DNA of 64,000 bases from Allodiplogaster sudhausi (taxonomy: Eukaryota; Nematoda; Chromadorea; Rhabditida; Diplogasteridae). The first letter of the stretch is position 1. Each line of letters opens with the position of its first letter. The notes under the pieces were generated by a model, which was not told the origin of the DNA, did not search any database, and saw only the letters and a program-made list of their open reading frames with translations. The stretch covers positions 28,898 to 92,897 of the forward strand of contig CALZFC010000273.1 of assembly GCA_945643635.1 (NCBI GenBank). The letters are read 5' to 3'. Below, piece after piece: positions 45,801 through 56,169 of the stretch. The position numbers and the translations under genes were made by a program.

Positions 45801-48800
45801 CGTTATCTCTCCGTCTATACAACGGATAATCGTTTTCAATCATTTCTGTTTCATCGCGATAGCCTTTTGGGTAACTTTTCGCGCATAAGAATGCATTGGG
45901 TCGCCTCTTACGGCACGTCATATCAAGTTTACCTTCGCAGGGACCATGAATCATACACTTTTGAATGAGTTCACGATGTCTCATTTTCTCCTCATAATAA
46001 GGGTCATCCTGGGCCGGTTCAGGCGGAATCTCAGCACAGATTGTCTGATCAATGATCTCTGGAGTGTCAACATGGCCTTTCTTAAACCAGATCAACAGGT
46101 GAATATGAGGCATTCCTCTCTGTTGATATTCAACGTTCCAGACGTTGGCAACCACTTCTCCAAGTACACCACGTTCAGTGACGTCTTTCAAAAATTCTTT
46201 TGCCTTGAGCCAAAAGATTCGGCAAACATCATCGGCAATGTCATGCCATGTCATATTAGGCGAGATGAGTTTCAAAATTTTAGTAATCTCCGGCCATTCT
46301 GGATTTCCGGTAAATGTTATGAATCGAGATGGTTTGCCATATCTCTTTGAAAGTGCTACACATTGGTAGTACAGTCTTCGGAAGTATTTCGGACCTCCAT
46401 AAAAGCTTTCAGGGAGTGTGACATAGTTGCCAAGTGCGTATCCCTTTTCTTCAAGCTTCATCTGAACATATTTTGCATTTGCTGACACTTTGGCAATCTT
46501 ATTGACTTGTTCCTCACGTTCTCTCTTTATTGCAGCCAGTCGGTCTGCTTGAATTCGCAAATAAACGTCTAGTTGGAATTGCTGGGTAAGCATACCCCAG
46601 TATCTGCACCAATGCATTCGCCTTTCTTCAGGTGTATTACCTTTATCTGCGAATGTGAAATTGTAATATTCAGATCGCGAGAGGAACTCGCGTGGCTTTA
46701 CCCCAGGAAGGGGATTTCTCTTGCTCATTGTTGTAAACTTTGGCATTCCAAGCTTATAAGTGCGGTTTCCGCGTGGCAACAAAAGTGTATAACTCATGGC
46801 ATCCCACAGCTGGCTAAAGTGCACAAGCTTCTTATTTGTCCAAGAGGATTTCTGGAAAATTCTTACTCCACGATTCAAATCCTCGTGGCTCGGACACTGC
46901 CCATATGGGTAGACATATATTGCTGACATGAACTTGTCGCCTTGTGGCGCATTCAATCGCCCAGGATGGACCGGACGATTCACATGAATTAGTTGTCCAC
47001 CAGCGCGTGTATTCGGAGAGAACTGTTTCACAGCCTCCTCTCTATCGAGAATGTTCAACATGACTTGATTAGGCTGTCTATTTCTAGTCTCAGCTTTCTT
47101 TTTCTCTTCCTGGATTACTTCTTCCAGGAGCATATAGCATTTTGCGAGATGATTGTGCTCCTGTAACACATTTCGAACTCGCATGAAAATATCAAGATTG
47201 TACTTTACATTGTACTTCTTCATAAAGTCGGCACAAGCCTTTTCTGCGCGAGCAGAATCTTTGCAAAGGATAAGTGAAGTAAACGAAGGATTCGACTTCG
47301 CGGTGCTTTGTTGGAGGGAGACAATTGTTGCCTCTATTTTCCCGTTAACGACCAAGGGCACTGGGCCTCCTTTGGGAAAGTCTGATTTCTTTTTCGTGTT
47401 CATACTGGTGCACACAAATGATAGGGGAGAATTTATCATTCTCACAGTGTCATAGGTAGCTTTTCCAGCTGGTGAAAGGATGTACTCTTTAATTTTTCTC
47501 ACTTCTTCAATGTCCACGAATAGTGGAAAGTCATCTTGGATCTTAACCTGGCCGCCTTTACAGCAAATGGAATCAGGTTCTCCAGGCCAACGCCATGCTT
47601 GGCAGTGCACACATTTGGTCTGTGGTGGAAGCACATAAGGCTCAGGTAGGGTACTGTAATTAATCTGGGCACGCATAAGTTGCGGCTGAACCTTTCGAGC
47701 TTGTTGCCTATAATTTGCGAAATATTCTCTTGTACCCGACTGTGGGGTTGTCACAACTGTGCTTTCATTATCAACAACTGCAGTATCAGTTAAGTCTTGT
47801 GAGACAGAAATATGTTCGTTTAGTTTGAGAAGTTGACAAATAATTCTCTTCACAGCCTTCGACTCAACATTCTTAGGCATATCTTTGTTGTCAACAGACA
47901 ATACGTGCATTAGTGCACAGACATATATTCCGGTAGATGACGGACTTTTAATGACCGGATACATTTTCTTCAACTCGCAACTTGCTCTGTTTCGATTGTA
48001 GTACGATGCAACTTGCTTAATTTTCTCAGAAAATGCGCTACCAATAGCTGGCAAGTACGGATCATAGACATATGCTTTTTGGGCCTTAATGACCACCAGT
48101 GCATATTCGTCTGCATTTTTCTTGATAGGCATTAATATGCCCTGTCTTTTTCCAACATTAAAGCCTTCAAGTCTTCCATTGCTTTCATAAGCATCAAGTG
48201 GCAATACAACATATCGCTTATTTGAATTTAGAGCGATTGCAAATTTGCTTATAATTATATCACTCAATTGATCGTTTTCTTGTGATAGCAAAGAAATATC
48301 GCAATCCTTCAAATCCGGACACTTGAAAGGAATTATCTGCACAACTTTATTGGCCGCAGTATCACTTTGTGCACATATTCTGACCATCGTTGTGTCAATC
48401 AACATCTTGGTGATTATTTCGCGGTATTCTGCAGATTTAAACTCGTCAAATCTCTTCTTTCTCTGCTTTGTCAATTCGCACAAGTATTGTTCCGCATTAA
48501 AAAATAGAGCAGAAGCAGAATCTTCTGGAGAAGAGTATTTGCATACTTGATTGGACCTCTTCTTGTCCATTACAACTGGCTTGCCAAATGATATCTCCAC
48601 AAATTGTGATAGTTGTGCCATGACGGTTTCTCTTCGCTCTTTGTCATAGAGTCGAATTGTAATGTCAGGCTTTGTCTCTATCACTCCAAGGATCCATTCG
48701 TTTTGATCCTTCAATGGAACGAAGATAATCTTCTGCTTTATAGTAGATTTGCTCTCAGGAGCTATGCTCCTTGCAATGCAATCCATAACAACGGAATGCG

Positions 48801-51800
48801 AAAGCACAAAAATGCTTTGCTTTGACTCGGCAACCAGGACTTTTAACATTGCTTCAATAATAGAGCTGTCAAAATGTCCACCGGCATACGCAGCATAAAG
48901 TGCTATTGCTGACACTGAGGTCTTACATGGTTTACCTCTTCGAGGCTGATGTGTCCAGCCAAACTTTTTAAGCATTTCAAGTGATTCACTTGAATAGTCG
49001 CTTTCGTTTGACCGAACTGACATTGTGGACGATGCCACACTTCTCATTGATGCTACAGAACCAATAGATGAACTCGAGCTCGATCTTCGAGTTCTTGGAG
49101 TAGAATCAGGAGTAATACAGACTTCTGCGCCTCCAATTATCTTTATCAACTTGCATGTTTGCAAATAGTGCTTCAACTGCTTTCTGAATGAAGCAGCATC
49201 AAAATTCGGCACAACTGTCGGCCGATCATTAACAATTTGCAGAGCGTGGAAAATAGTGATTGGACCACAATTAAAACCATCACTTTGCAGAGTGGTAAGA
49301 TTAGCACCCGATGGGGCGGCCATTACATGAAGTCCGGTTAAGTGATGAATACATTTTTGAATTCTGTTTAATTCATTCCTGTCAACTTTATTCAGCGAGT
49401 CGTAAACCATGACAAAGCGTGGCGACGACATGTCTATGACACTTAGCATAAAGTGGTTATCATTGACCAACGGAAACAGAATCATGTCATAATTGCTAAA
49501 GTTGTCTGTTCTCAACTTTTGCATGCTTTCTGGATTTCTACAGTATCTTTCATACTGAACCGGATCAATCAGGAAAATCTTCTTGCCGTAGCAAACTGCT
49601 TGTATAGCACAGAGCACAACTTCATCATTCAACCACTGGTTGCCGTCCAGCTTGTTTAAACTGTCGTATGACATCGTTGCGATTGGAGCATCGGAATTCG
49701 CAGTGGGAAATTCAGCCTGATAGGGCACAAACAGTTTTTTCGGCTGTCTCGTAGAAACTCGCTTTGGAGTGCTAACGTTCATCTCACTCATCCCAGATAA
49801 AATGGTTGATGGTGATGGAGCTACATCCTTCTCAGCTTTCCGTTTCCTCCCGGAAGTATGAATCAATGGGCTTTGCAATAAATGCAAATCATTCATTTGA
49901 GATAACAAAACAGACGGGCTCTCAGTAATGACTTCCCTTCTGTTTTTCTTTAAAGAAATGGAGGTGTCAGTGACATCACTTTTACGCTTAGGTGTCTGAT
50001 TTCCTCTCTTTGTCAGAGAAGTTTGGCGTGCGCTGGGCACTTGATGCTTGATTGGAGTTCGAAACAAATTCGAATCATTGTCAGAATTTGAGCTTCTGCT
50101 TCTACTTCTAGTTATGCGAACATTCAAATCTGATTCATTGTGAGCGCATCCTGGAGAGATATTGCTTGAGTTTTCAAGCGATTTTCGGAGGTTTGATCTT
50201 GTATCAGATGCTTTCAGTTTGCGTTCGTCTTTATGTACGAACAATGACAACAAGGTTTGCTTGTACAACACCCAGCTAAAGCAGTCAATTGAAAATAAGA
50301 GTCTGTTCAGAGCGCACTCTGCATATTTGCATGCGAAAAACCACGAGCATTGCTTCGCGCCCTTGCTTTGCTGTTTGCAATCTTCCAGAATACACTCGAA
50401 TGAACTCGTCGCTTTTATTCTGGAAACAAACTTTCGTACGTTATCTATAACGTCAGTGTATGCATCAAGAGATACATGTTTATCTGAGTCACAAATTCTC
50501 ATAATTCCAGTGCTCCAAGAGAAGTCAGAGTAGAAGAAATGCTTCTTGCGATTATCATCAACTATTACAAATTGAGCAAGCTGACATTCATTTATCTCTC
50601 CTTCATAGGATTTCATTAAAGCATTGTCAATAGACACATTTGTGTTACCCTTCAATAGAGAGTACTTACAAACTACTGCCTTTCTTGCGGGCTGATCTTG
50701 AGCAATTCTTAGAATGCATGCTTCCACAACTTCAACATCTGGTGCTTTCAATTTCGCATTCAACTGCGACTTGATCTTGGCAACATCAAATGATATTTGC
50801 TCAGCTGACACAATATTATTCGCTTGTGGAGTTTTTGCTTTGACAGATTGACTGTTTTTAACAATCTCATTATGCTTCGTAAAATTGGTTTTGAACCTTT
50901 CATGATGCATAACCAATTCAGAGATTTCCTTCCGGAATTCAGATGCATCAAAGTCATCTTCTATGTCCTTGCCATTACTGCAAGCGTTCATGGCAAATCG
51001 GATTGCGTGAACACCAGAGTCAACTTCACGTTTCTGTTCTGTACAGGTGGCCGTCTTTACGGTTATGTCATTCTTAATCTTCATAACGTGAGCAATTAGT
51101 CTCCGAACTGATGTTCGAATCCACTCATATGTCTTTGCTGAACTCCAAAGGGAATCATATATCGTAAGAGTGTTACTACTCTTTTCAAATAGTGCAGAGA
51201 GGAAATGTCCGTTCCTCTTATCATCAACCAATGGGAGCAGCATTCTCTCCATTACTTTGCATTTCTCAGCTGAATACTTGTGAATGAATGATCGCACAGT
51301 CTTTGCGTCATACTTGTGATTGGCATCAGCATGCCTCAGAGATTCGGATGCAGAGACGTTCAAAAGAATAGTCTTTCCATTGCCATACAAATCGACAATA
51401 TTCTCGAAAGCGCTCTGTACTGTGCGCTGCATCAATCTTCGTTGAGGATCTTGAACCTCACAGAATGGTGCCTCCACATCTGCGAAGACGTCATCGTCAA
51501 GATTTACCTCTTCAAGCACATTGTATGGTCTGCTTATCTCAATTTCGGGAACAACATCTGGCTTGATCCCTTTACCTTTCCAAGAATCTTTCCGCCAAGG
51601 CGGAGTGCGAGGCTTTTTAAAGCCTTCATTTCTCGATCTCTGGCTTCTTCTGGGCTTCACTTGAGTCCATTCCTCACTTTGAGCTTGTGTTGGCTTTGCA
51701 ACAACCTTTGCCGCAGAAGTGGACTCTTGATTTGAGGCTTTAGTCAGCCTATTCAGCATAACAAGTCTGTAGGACTTCCAATCAAAGTGGTGTCTCTCTT

Positions 51801-52725
51801 TATCTATGCCTTTCATGGCACATTCATAAAATCTGGACATGAAAACACCACAGTTGGTACCGTCCTCTTGCTGTGCAACTGATTCCCACTTGAAAGTGGG
51901 CATAGGAGTGCCTGGAAACACGTGCTTTATAAGCATATGGAGTGTAATTTGCATAATGCTTCCAGGAAAACAGGCAACGTTGTACACGTTGTAAATTGAA
52001 TCAGCAATCGTAACACTGTTGCTGTCCTTATGATACTCTGCAAACCAATAATGTTCATCCTGGTAAACAGGTAGAAGTATCCTTTTGGCTGTCCTTCTGA
52101 AGGAATCATTCAAGGCAACAAAGGCCATGTCTTCACTTAAGTCTTCGATTTGGAACTTGCCACTTGTAAAAAGATCAGCAGCTCCTCGCTGTCCAAAGAT
52201 TCCATAGAATCCAGTTAGTCCGAACACTGTGTCATCAAAAGTATATGTCTCCGCCATACGGCGTATGTAGTCATCAACTGTTTCCAAAAGCAGTCGGTCG
52301 TTTGACGGAATGTCATCGTATTCATTTTCTGGTTCGAAGGGGATATAGCCCGCTTCGCCATTTCCACCTCCTCTGAGGGCAACATACTTGAGAGCAGATT
52401 CTTTCAACTGGAGAAACTTCGTTTCCATCTCATTGCATTGCTTGTTGTGGGATACTTCAACCACAGAATCAATATTGACATCACGGGATACTTCTACCGT
52501 GGGCATGACCGGGCATAAGAGCTCCGGGTTGAGACAGCAGTGGAAAGGTTGAAAACACGGAAGTCCCGCTGTCTCAGTGACAACCGTGCGTGTGTGGGGG
52601 CAGAAGAACGGCTCTCCCAGTGATGGTGCCCCCTCAATCACTGGGTCATTGCCACCTGCGTAGTGTTGACGGCGGCCGGGCCGCAGGTCGACCCTGTCGC
52701 CCTTTCGCGTCACACGAAAAACCAT
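42823..52725 (-). CDS. Helitron transposase, copy 2 (3300 aa, identical translation)
   Basis: The predicted protein is identical to that of 10749-20651, including the six Ulp1-like units and all Rep and helicase motifs. The lack of any coding difference over 9.9 kb fits a very recent duplication or an assembly duplicate; it is not evidence of independent selection on both copies. Regulation and neighbours are the same as for copy 1. Confidence 0.93.
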   Translation of the reverse strand: MVFRVTRKGDRVDLRPGRRQHYAGGNDPVIEGAPSLGEPFFCPHTRTVVTETAGLPCFQPFHCCLNPELLCPVMPTVEVSRDVNIDSVVEVSHNKQCNEMETKFLQLKESALKYVALRGGGNGEAGYIPFEPENEYDDIPSNDRLLLETVDDYIRRMAETYTFDDTVFGLTGFYGIFGQRGAADLFTSGKFQIEDLSEDMAFVALNDSFRRTAKRILLPVYQDEHYWFAEYHKDSNSVTIADSIYNVYNVACFPGSIMQITLHMLIKHVFPGTPMPTFKWESVAQQEDGTNCGVFMSRFYECAMKGIDKERHHFDWKSYRLVMLNRLTKASNQESTSAAKVVAKPTQAQSEEWTQVKPRRSQRSRNEGFKKPRTPPWRKDSWKGKGIKPDVVPEIEISRPYNVLEEVNLDDDVFADVEAPFCEVQDPQRRLMQRTVQSAFENIVDLYGNGKTILLNVSASESLRHADANHKYDAKTVRSFIHKYSAEKCKVMERMLLPLVDDKRNGHFLSALFEKSSNTLTIYDSLWSSAKTYEWIRTSVRRLIAHVMKIKNDITVKTATCTEQKREVDSGVHAIRFAMNACSNGKDIEDDFDASEFRKEISELVMHHERFKTNFTKHNEIVKNSQSVKAKTPQANNIVSAEQISFDVAKIKSQLNAKLKAPDVEVVEACILRIAQDQPARKAVVCKYSLLKGNTNVSIDNALMKSYEGEINECQLAQFVIVDDNRKKHFFYSDFSWSTGIMRICDSDKHVSLDAYTDVIDNVRKFVSRIKATSSFECILEDCKQQSKGAKQCSWFFACKYAECALNRLLFSIDCFSWVLYKQTLLSLFVHKDERKLKASDTRSNLRKSLENSSNISPGCAHNESDLNVRITRSRSRSSNSDNDSNLFRTPIKHQVPSARQTSLTKRGNQTPKRKSDVTDTSISLKKNRREVITESPSVLLSQMNDLHLLQSPLIHTSGRKRKAEKDVAPSPSTILSGMSEMNVSTPKRVSTRQPKKLFVPYQAEFPTANSDAPIATMSYDSLNKLDGNQWLNDEVVLCAIQAVCYGKKIFLIDPVQYERYCRNPESMQKLRTDNFSNYDMILFPLVNDNHFMLSVIDMSSPRFVMVYDSLNKVDRNELNRIQKCIHHLTGLHVMAAPSGANLTTLQSDGFNCGPITIFHALQIVNDRPTVVPNFDAASFRKQLKHYLQTCKLIKIIGGAEVCITPDSTPRTRRSSSSSSIGSVASMRSVASSTMSVRSNESDYSSESLEMLKKFGWTHQPRRGKPCKTSVSAIALYAAYAGGHFDSSIIEAMLKVLVAESKQSIFVLSHSVVMDCIARSIAPESKSTIKQKIIFVPLKDQNEWILGVIETKPDITIRLYDKERRETVMAQLSQFVEISFGKPVVMDKKRSNQVCKYSSPEDSASALFFNAEQYLCELTKQRKKRFDEFKSAEYREIITKMLIDTTMVRICAQSDTAANKVVQIIPFKCPDLKDCDISLLSQENDQLSDIIISKFAIALNSNKRYVVLPLDAYESNGRLEGFNVGKRQGILMPIKKNADEYALVVIKAQKAYVYDPYLPAIGSAFSEKIKQVASYYNRNRASCELKKMYPVIKSPSSTGIYVCALMHVLSVDNKDMPKNVESKAVKRIICQLLKLNEHISVSQDLTDTAVVDNESTVVTTPQSGTREYFANYRQQARKVQPQLMRAQINYSTLPEPYVLPPQTKCVHCQAWRWPGEPDSICCKGGQVKIQDDFPLFVDIEEVRKIKEYILSPAGKATYDTVRMINSPLSFVCTSMNTKKKSDFPKGGPVPLVVNGKIEATIVSLQQSTAKSNPSFTSLILCKDSARAEKACADFMKKYNVKYNLDIFMRVRNVLQEHNHLAKCYMLLEEVIQEEKKKAETRNRQPNQVMLNILDREEAVKQFSPNTRAGGQLIHVNRPVHPGRLNAPQGDKFMSAIYVYPYGQCPSHEDLNRGVRIFQKSSWTNKKLVHFSQLWDAMSYTLLLPRGNRTYKLGMPKFTTMSKRNPLPGVKPREFLSRSEYYNFTFADKGNTPEERRMHWCRYWGMLTQQFQLDVYLRIQADRLAAIKREREEQVNKIAKVSANAKYVQMKLEEKGYALGNYVTLPESFYGGPKYFRRLYYQCVALSKRYGKPSRFITFTGNPEWPEITKILKLISPNMTWHDIADDVCRIFWLKAKEFLKDVTERGVLGEVVANVWNVEYQQRGMPHIHLLIWFKKGHVDTPEIIDQTICAEIPPEPAQDDPYYEEKMRHRELIQKCMIHGPCEGKLDMTCRKRRPNAFLCAKSYPKGYRDETEMIENDYPLYRRRDNGANIVYSKGKNARVATNRHVVPHNPYLLMKYGCHINVEASTSISTFKYIFKYIFKGVDLLALEIDDMEEDEMNAKGIVLRNEYEKKNGKVRQLVDLDETKTFQNARSISSIEASFCRLGLPLHGISHCVTALYIHLEGEQHMVVKADDTAAQREQRAERATSRFMAFMELNIRDEDARKLTYLEVEERYRWDQKAKMYKPYVRTGQIERNIAYLSPISPRNRELYGLHCLVRSLTGYTCFADLLKSEDGSTTYATFDESSRARGLLRDDKEWDACLNLASESIPNPRAFLRLFCVILMNCQPPSPAELFEKYKADMFDRDKQHKYSEEEKVQRVLRHIQSIIRHSNMTLKQFGLPELRRNEALERKFMSEDKREAQKRADEMQPMLNEGQKSISEQIIAAISDTSAEKRCFFVTGSGGCGKTFLYEYLINWCIAHEKVVLPVASTGIAATLLKNGTTAHSGFGIPLEYDELDKTNLDITSDKGQFLRQVEVIIWDEAPMQSNAILSFVDRTMRVAAPRDQKDKPFGGRVVLLGGDWKQILPVIPSARDKQILNYTLNNAPIYDKFEQCKLTVNMRVDKDQQVFLKYQTEVGEGTANFDGLHIRVPERMLCADEDALIDSVYPEEVLCNGEEMSKRAILAVRNDAVLKLNEKIMNLLPGEAEEFIGITEIPEEAEHMGMPVDLISTLEAMTPNGMPAHKLVLKPQTPVMLLRNIDIENKLCNGTKLVFLNAVKVNSADRNVILLRCRNVTVNPPEEVFLPRIVLNYLDRNSGVQFTRRQFPIRACFACTINKSQGQTLVRVGLDLRTPTFSHGHFYVAISRVKNEAHLKLLIPKEFVIEDKVNGKHAVVRNIVFRELYPMVNYEITNSPPALADEPDVDPFEGLNLDDDEGAENDPEQHEEDNQVEEIDQEQLEKELDDLTYQLQQEFAAKQNGDVAENKTTDENAVDNNDIIQAMPEIDEDIHFFSDDEEGDLQYVVSSDEEENPQDEEEKN

Positions 52726-53399
52726 CTGGAATAGAAGTCACTTAGGCCACTCAACCAGATCGATCAGCTTACCTCCTACAAAAAGGAGTTGATTAACCAA
52801 ATGTTTTGTTCTCCGCTATGCATTTCAAATGCGCCGCGAATTATTCAATCAAAATATGCGATCAAATACGCATACACAATTTGAAGCATTTCACATATTC
52901 TTCTTGTACCGAATGGCACTTTAACCGTTCTCAGAGGAATGTTTTAAAGTAATATGCAAATTAAAAGCAATCTCCGAGAGACTTTCAAAGTGCCATTTCA
53001 CGAATGTAATATGATTCGAACCATGCATGCGTATTTACAAAAGTAAACGCGCCTCGAAAATGCATAACGATATAAAACGATAGAATCGCAAAATGTGTTA
53101 CAAATACACTGAGAGATAATAGCAATAATTCTGTCAGTTTTTAGACTTGGTGGTCCAATCATCAACACAGTTTTTAGACTTGGTGGTCCAATGATCAGCA
53201 CAGTTTTTAGACTGTAGCTATTTGCTGTTCCAACCATCAACATAGTAACTGATTGTAGTGCTAACAAACTAACAGGCGGGACTCATCAGATGAGAACCTG
53301 TTTCAATTACACTTATACCCGTTTCGTCCCATTAATCTCATTACGGGATTTTTCTTTACAGTTTTTAGACATGGTGGTCCATTCGTCATCAGCACAGCT

Positions 53400-55388
53400 G
53401 TTTTAGTCCCGCAGAGCGGGCAGTCAATCTTCGGTCAAGCCGGTAATAACTGGGAAGGAGACACGCAAAAATGTAAGATCCAACAAATGGCAGATAGCCA
53501 TGATAAGAACATGTGCAACATGGTTTGTTCTTTTTCGGGCATGCATTACTGCACAGCTGTCTTAGATTACGACATAGTCGCTTTAGTCCCAGAAGAACAA
53601 GGTATGTTGAACACACATCCCCACCAGAACTCTCCATCAACTGCTAGATCAGCATTTAGGTTGAATACATTGAACACGGCAAAGCCGTTTAAGTCCCGCG
53701 TAGCGGGCATTCAATCGCCGGTCAAACCGGTAATAACTGGGAGAGGAGAAACACAAAAATGCAAGATCCAACAGAAGTCAGATAGTCATGATAAGAACAT
53801 GTGCAACATGGTTTGTTCTTTTTCGGGCATGAGTTACTGCAGAGCAGTCTTAAATTACGACATAGTCGCTTTAGTCCCAGAAGAACAAGGTATGTTAAAC
53901 ACACATCCTCACCACGACTCTCCATCAACTGCTATATCAGCATTTAGCTTGTAAGCATTGAGTGCGGCAAAGCCGTTTTAGTCCCGCACAGCGGGCAGTC
54001 ATTCGCCGGTCAAGCCGGTAATAACTCGGAATGGAGACATATGAGAATGCAAGATCCAACAGAAGTTAGATAGTCATGATAAGAACATGTGCAACATGGT
54101 TTATTCTTTTTCGGGCATGCGTTACTGCACAGCAGTCTTAGATTACGACATAGTCGCTTTAGTCCCAGAAAAACAAGGTATGTTAAACACACATCCTCAC
54201 CACGACTCTCCATCAACTGCTAGATTAGACATTACAGCAAAGCCGTTTTAGTCCCGCACAGCGGGCAGTCAATCGCCGGTCAAGCCGGTAATAACTCGGA
54301 ATGGAGACATATGAGAATACAAGATCCAACAGCAGACAGATGGCCATAATAAGAACATGTGCAACATGGTTTCTCCTTTTTAGGGCATTTGATACTGCAT
54401 AGCAGTCTTAGCTTACGACATAGTCGCTTTAGTCCCAGAAGAACAAGGTATGTTGAACACACATCCTCACCACGACTCTCCATCAACTGCTAGATTAGAC
54501 ATTACGGCAAAGCCGTTTTAGTCCCGCACAGCGGGCAGTCAATCGCCGGTCAAGCCGGTAATAACTCGGAATGGAGACATATGTGAATGCAAGATCCAAC
54601 AAATGGCAGATAGCCATGATAAGAACATGTGCAACATGGTTTGTTCTTTTTCGGGCATGCATTACTGCACAGCTGTCTTAGATTACGACATAGTCGCTTT
54701 AGTCCCAGAAGAACAAGGTATGTTGAACACACATCCCCACCAGAACTCTCCATCAACTGCTAGATCAGCATTTAGGTTGAATACATTGATCACGGCAAAG
54801 CCGTTTAAGTCCCACGTAGCGGGCATTCAATCGCCGGTCAAACCGGTAATAACTGGGAGAGGAGAAACACAAAAATGCAAGATCCAACAGAAGTCAGATA
54901 GTCATGATAAGAACATGTGCAACATGGTTTGTTCTTTTTCGGGCATGCGTTACTGTACAGCAGTCTTAGATTACGACATAGTCGCTTTAGTCCCAGAAAA
55001 ACAAGGTATGTTAAACACACATCCTCACCACGACTCTCCATCAACTGCAAGATTAGACATTACAGCAAAGCCGTTTTAGTCCCGCACAGCGGGCAGTCAA
55101 TCGCCGGTCAAGCCGGTAATAACTCGGAATGGAGACGTATGAGAATGCAAGATCCAACAGAAGACAGATGGCCATAATAAGAACATGTGCAACATGGTTT
55201 CTCCTTTTTAGGGCATTTGATACTGCATAGCAGTCTTAGCTTACGACATAGTCGCTTTAGTCCCAGAAGAACAAGGTATGTTGAACACACATCCTCACCA
55301 CGACTCTCCATCAACTGCTAGATTAGACATTACGGCAAAGCCGTTTTAGTCCCGCAAAGCGGGCATTCAATCGCCGTCAAGCCGGTTA
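53400..55388. repeat. Triple mini-hairpin tandem array, copy 2
   Basis: Same seven-and-a-part units and the same order of variants as 21326-23314. No unit gained or lost, although such arrays usually change copy number quickly. Confidence 0.9.
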
Positions 55389-56169
55389 CTCTCAACGGAG
55401 TAATACAAAATGCAAGAACACAACAATTCTCTAGCCAGTACAATGCAATATGGTTAAGTGTATGTACGACTCACGTCATCGATCTGGGCCATTACTTAAT
55501 TCTTAGTCCTTCGGACTCTTTATCCTCTTCAGAGGCTTCAACTTTTGGCCATTATCAGTAGGCCGTGAGCCGTGTGCGGTGCAGTGCAGTGAAAACTCAT
55601 GCAACGGATAAATGCCTGCTCATGGGTCTTTCAACGTGGAACTTTCACACGATTATATCTCGGTGGCCTTTATCAGTGTTGCATGAGCCGTGTTATCAAT
55701 GTTTACAATGTTAGCAATGTTAAAAAGATGTGATCATGCAATCAAAAAAAGTAAATAAAAATATCCAAATAATATCCAAAGAATGCAGTGGTTAAACAAT
55801 TTGGATCAATAGTTTGTTGTCTGCTACAAGGCTTCTCCTTTAAAAAAGGATAATTTTTTCATTCGTAAATTTGAAATAAAATAGCTTATCCAATTGTTTT
55901 CGGGATACTGCAAAACTGGATTGAAATCCAATAATAAATAAAAATTTTTAACCACTGCATAAATGAAATTCTTAAGCTATATTTAATCAAAAATAAATAA
56001 AAATATAAATAAAATCCGGTTCACTTCATATATTCCGCACTTTATAACTCTATCTCTCTCTCTCTTTTCAAAACACAATGTTTCCTATTTTATATATTTT
56101 TTTTCTATCTATTCCCCACTTTATATCCCATTCAACTCCTCACATTCAACTCTGAAAAGGACCGCTAGA

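Larger units (their letters stand above)
42532..55695 (-). mobile_element. Giant Helitron, copy 2
   Basis: Same element carried by the 32-kb duplication, with the same flanking sequence on both sides. It is therefore a duplicated insertion, not a new transposition. Confidence 0.75.
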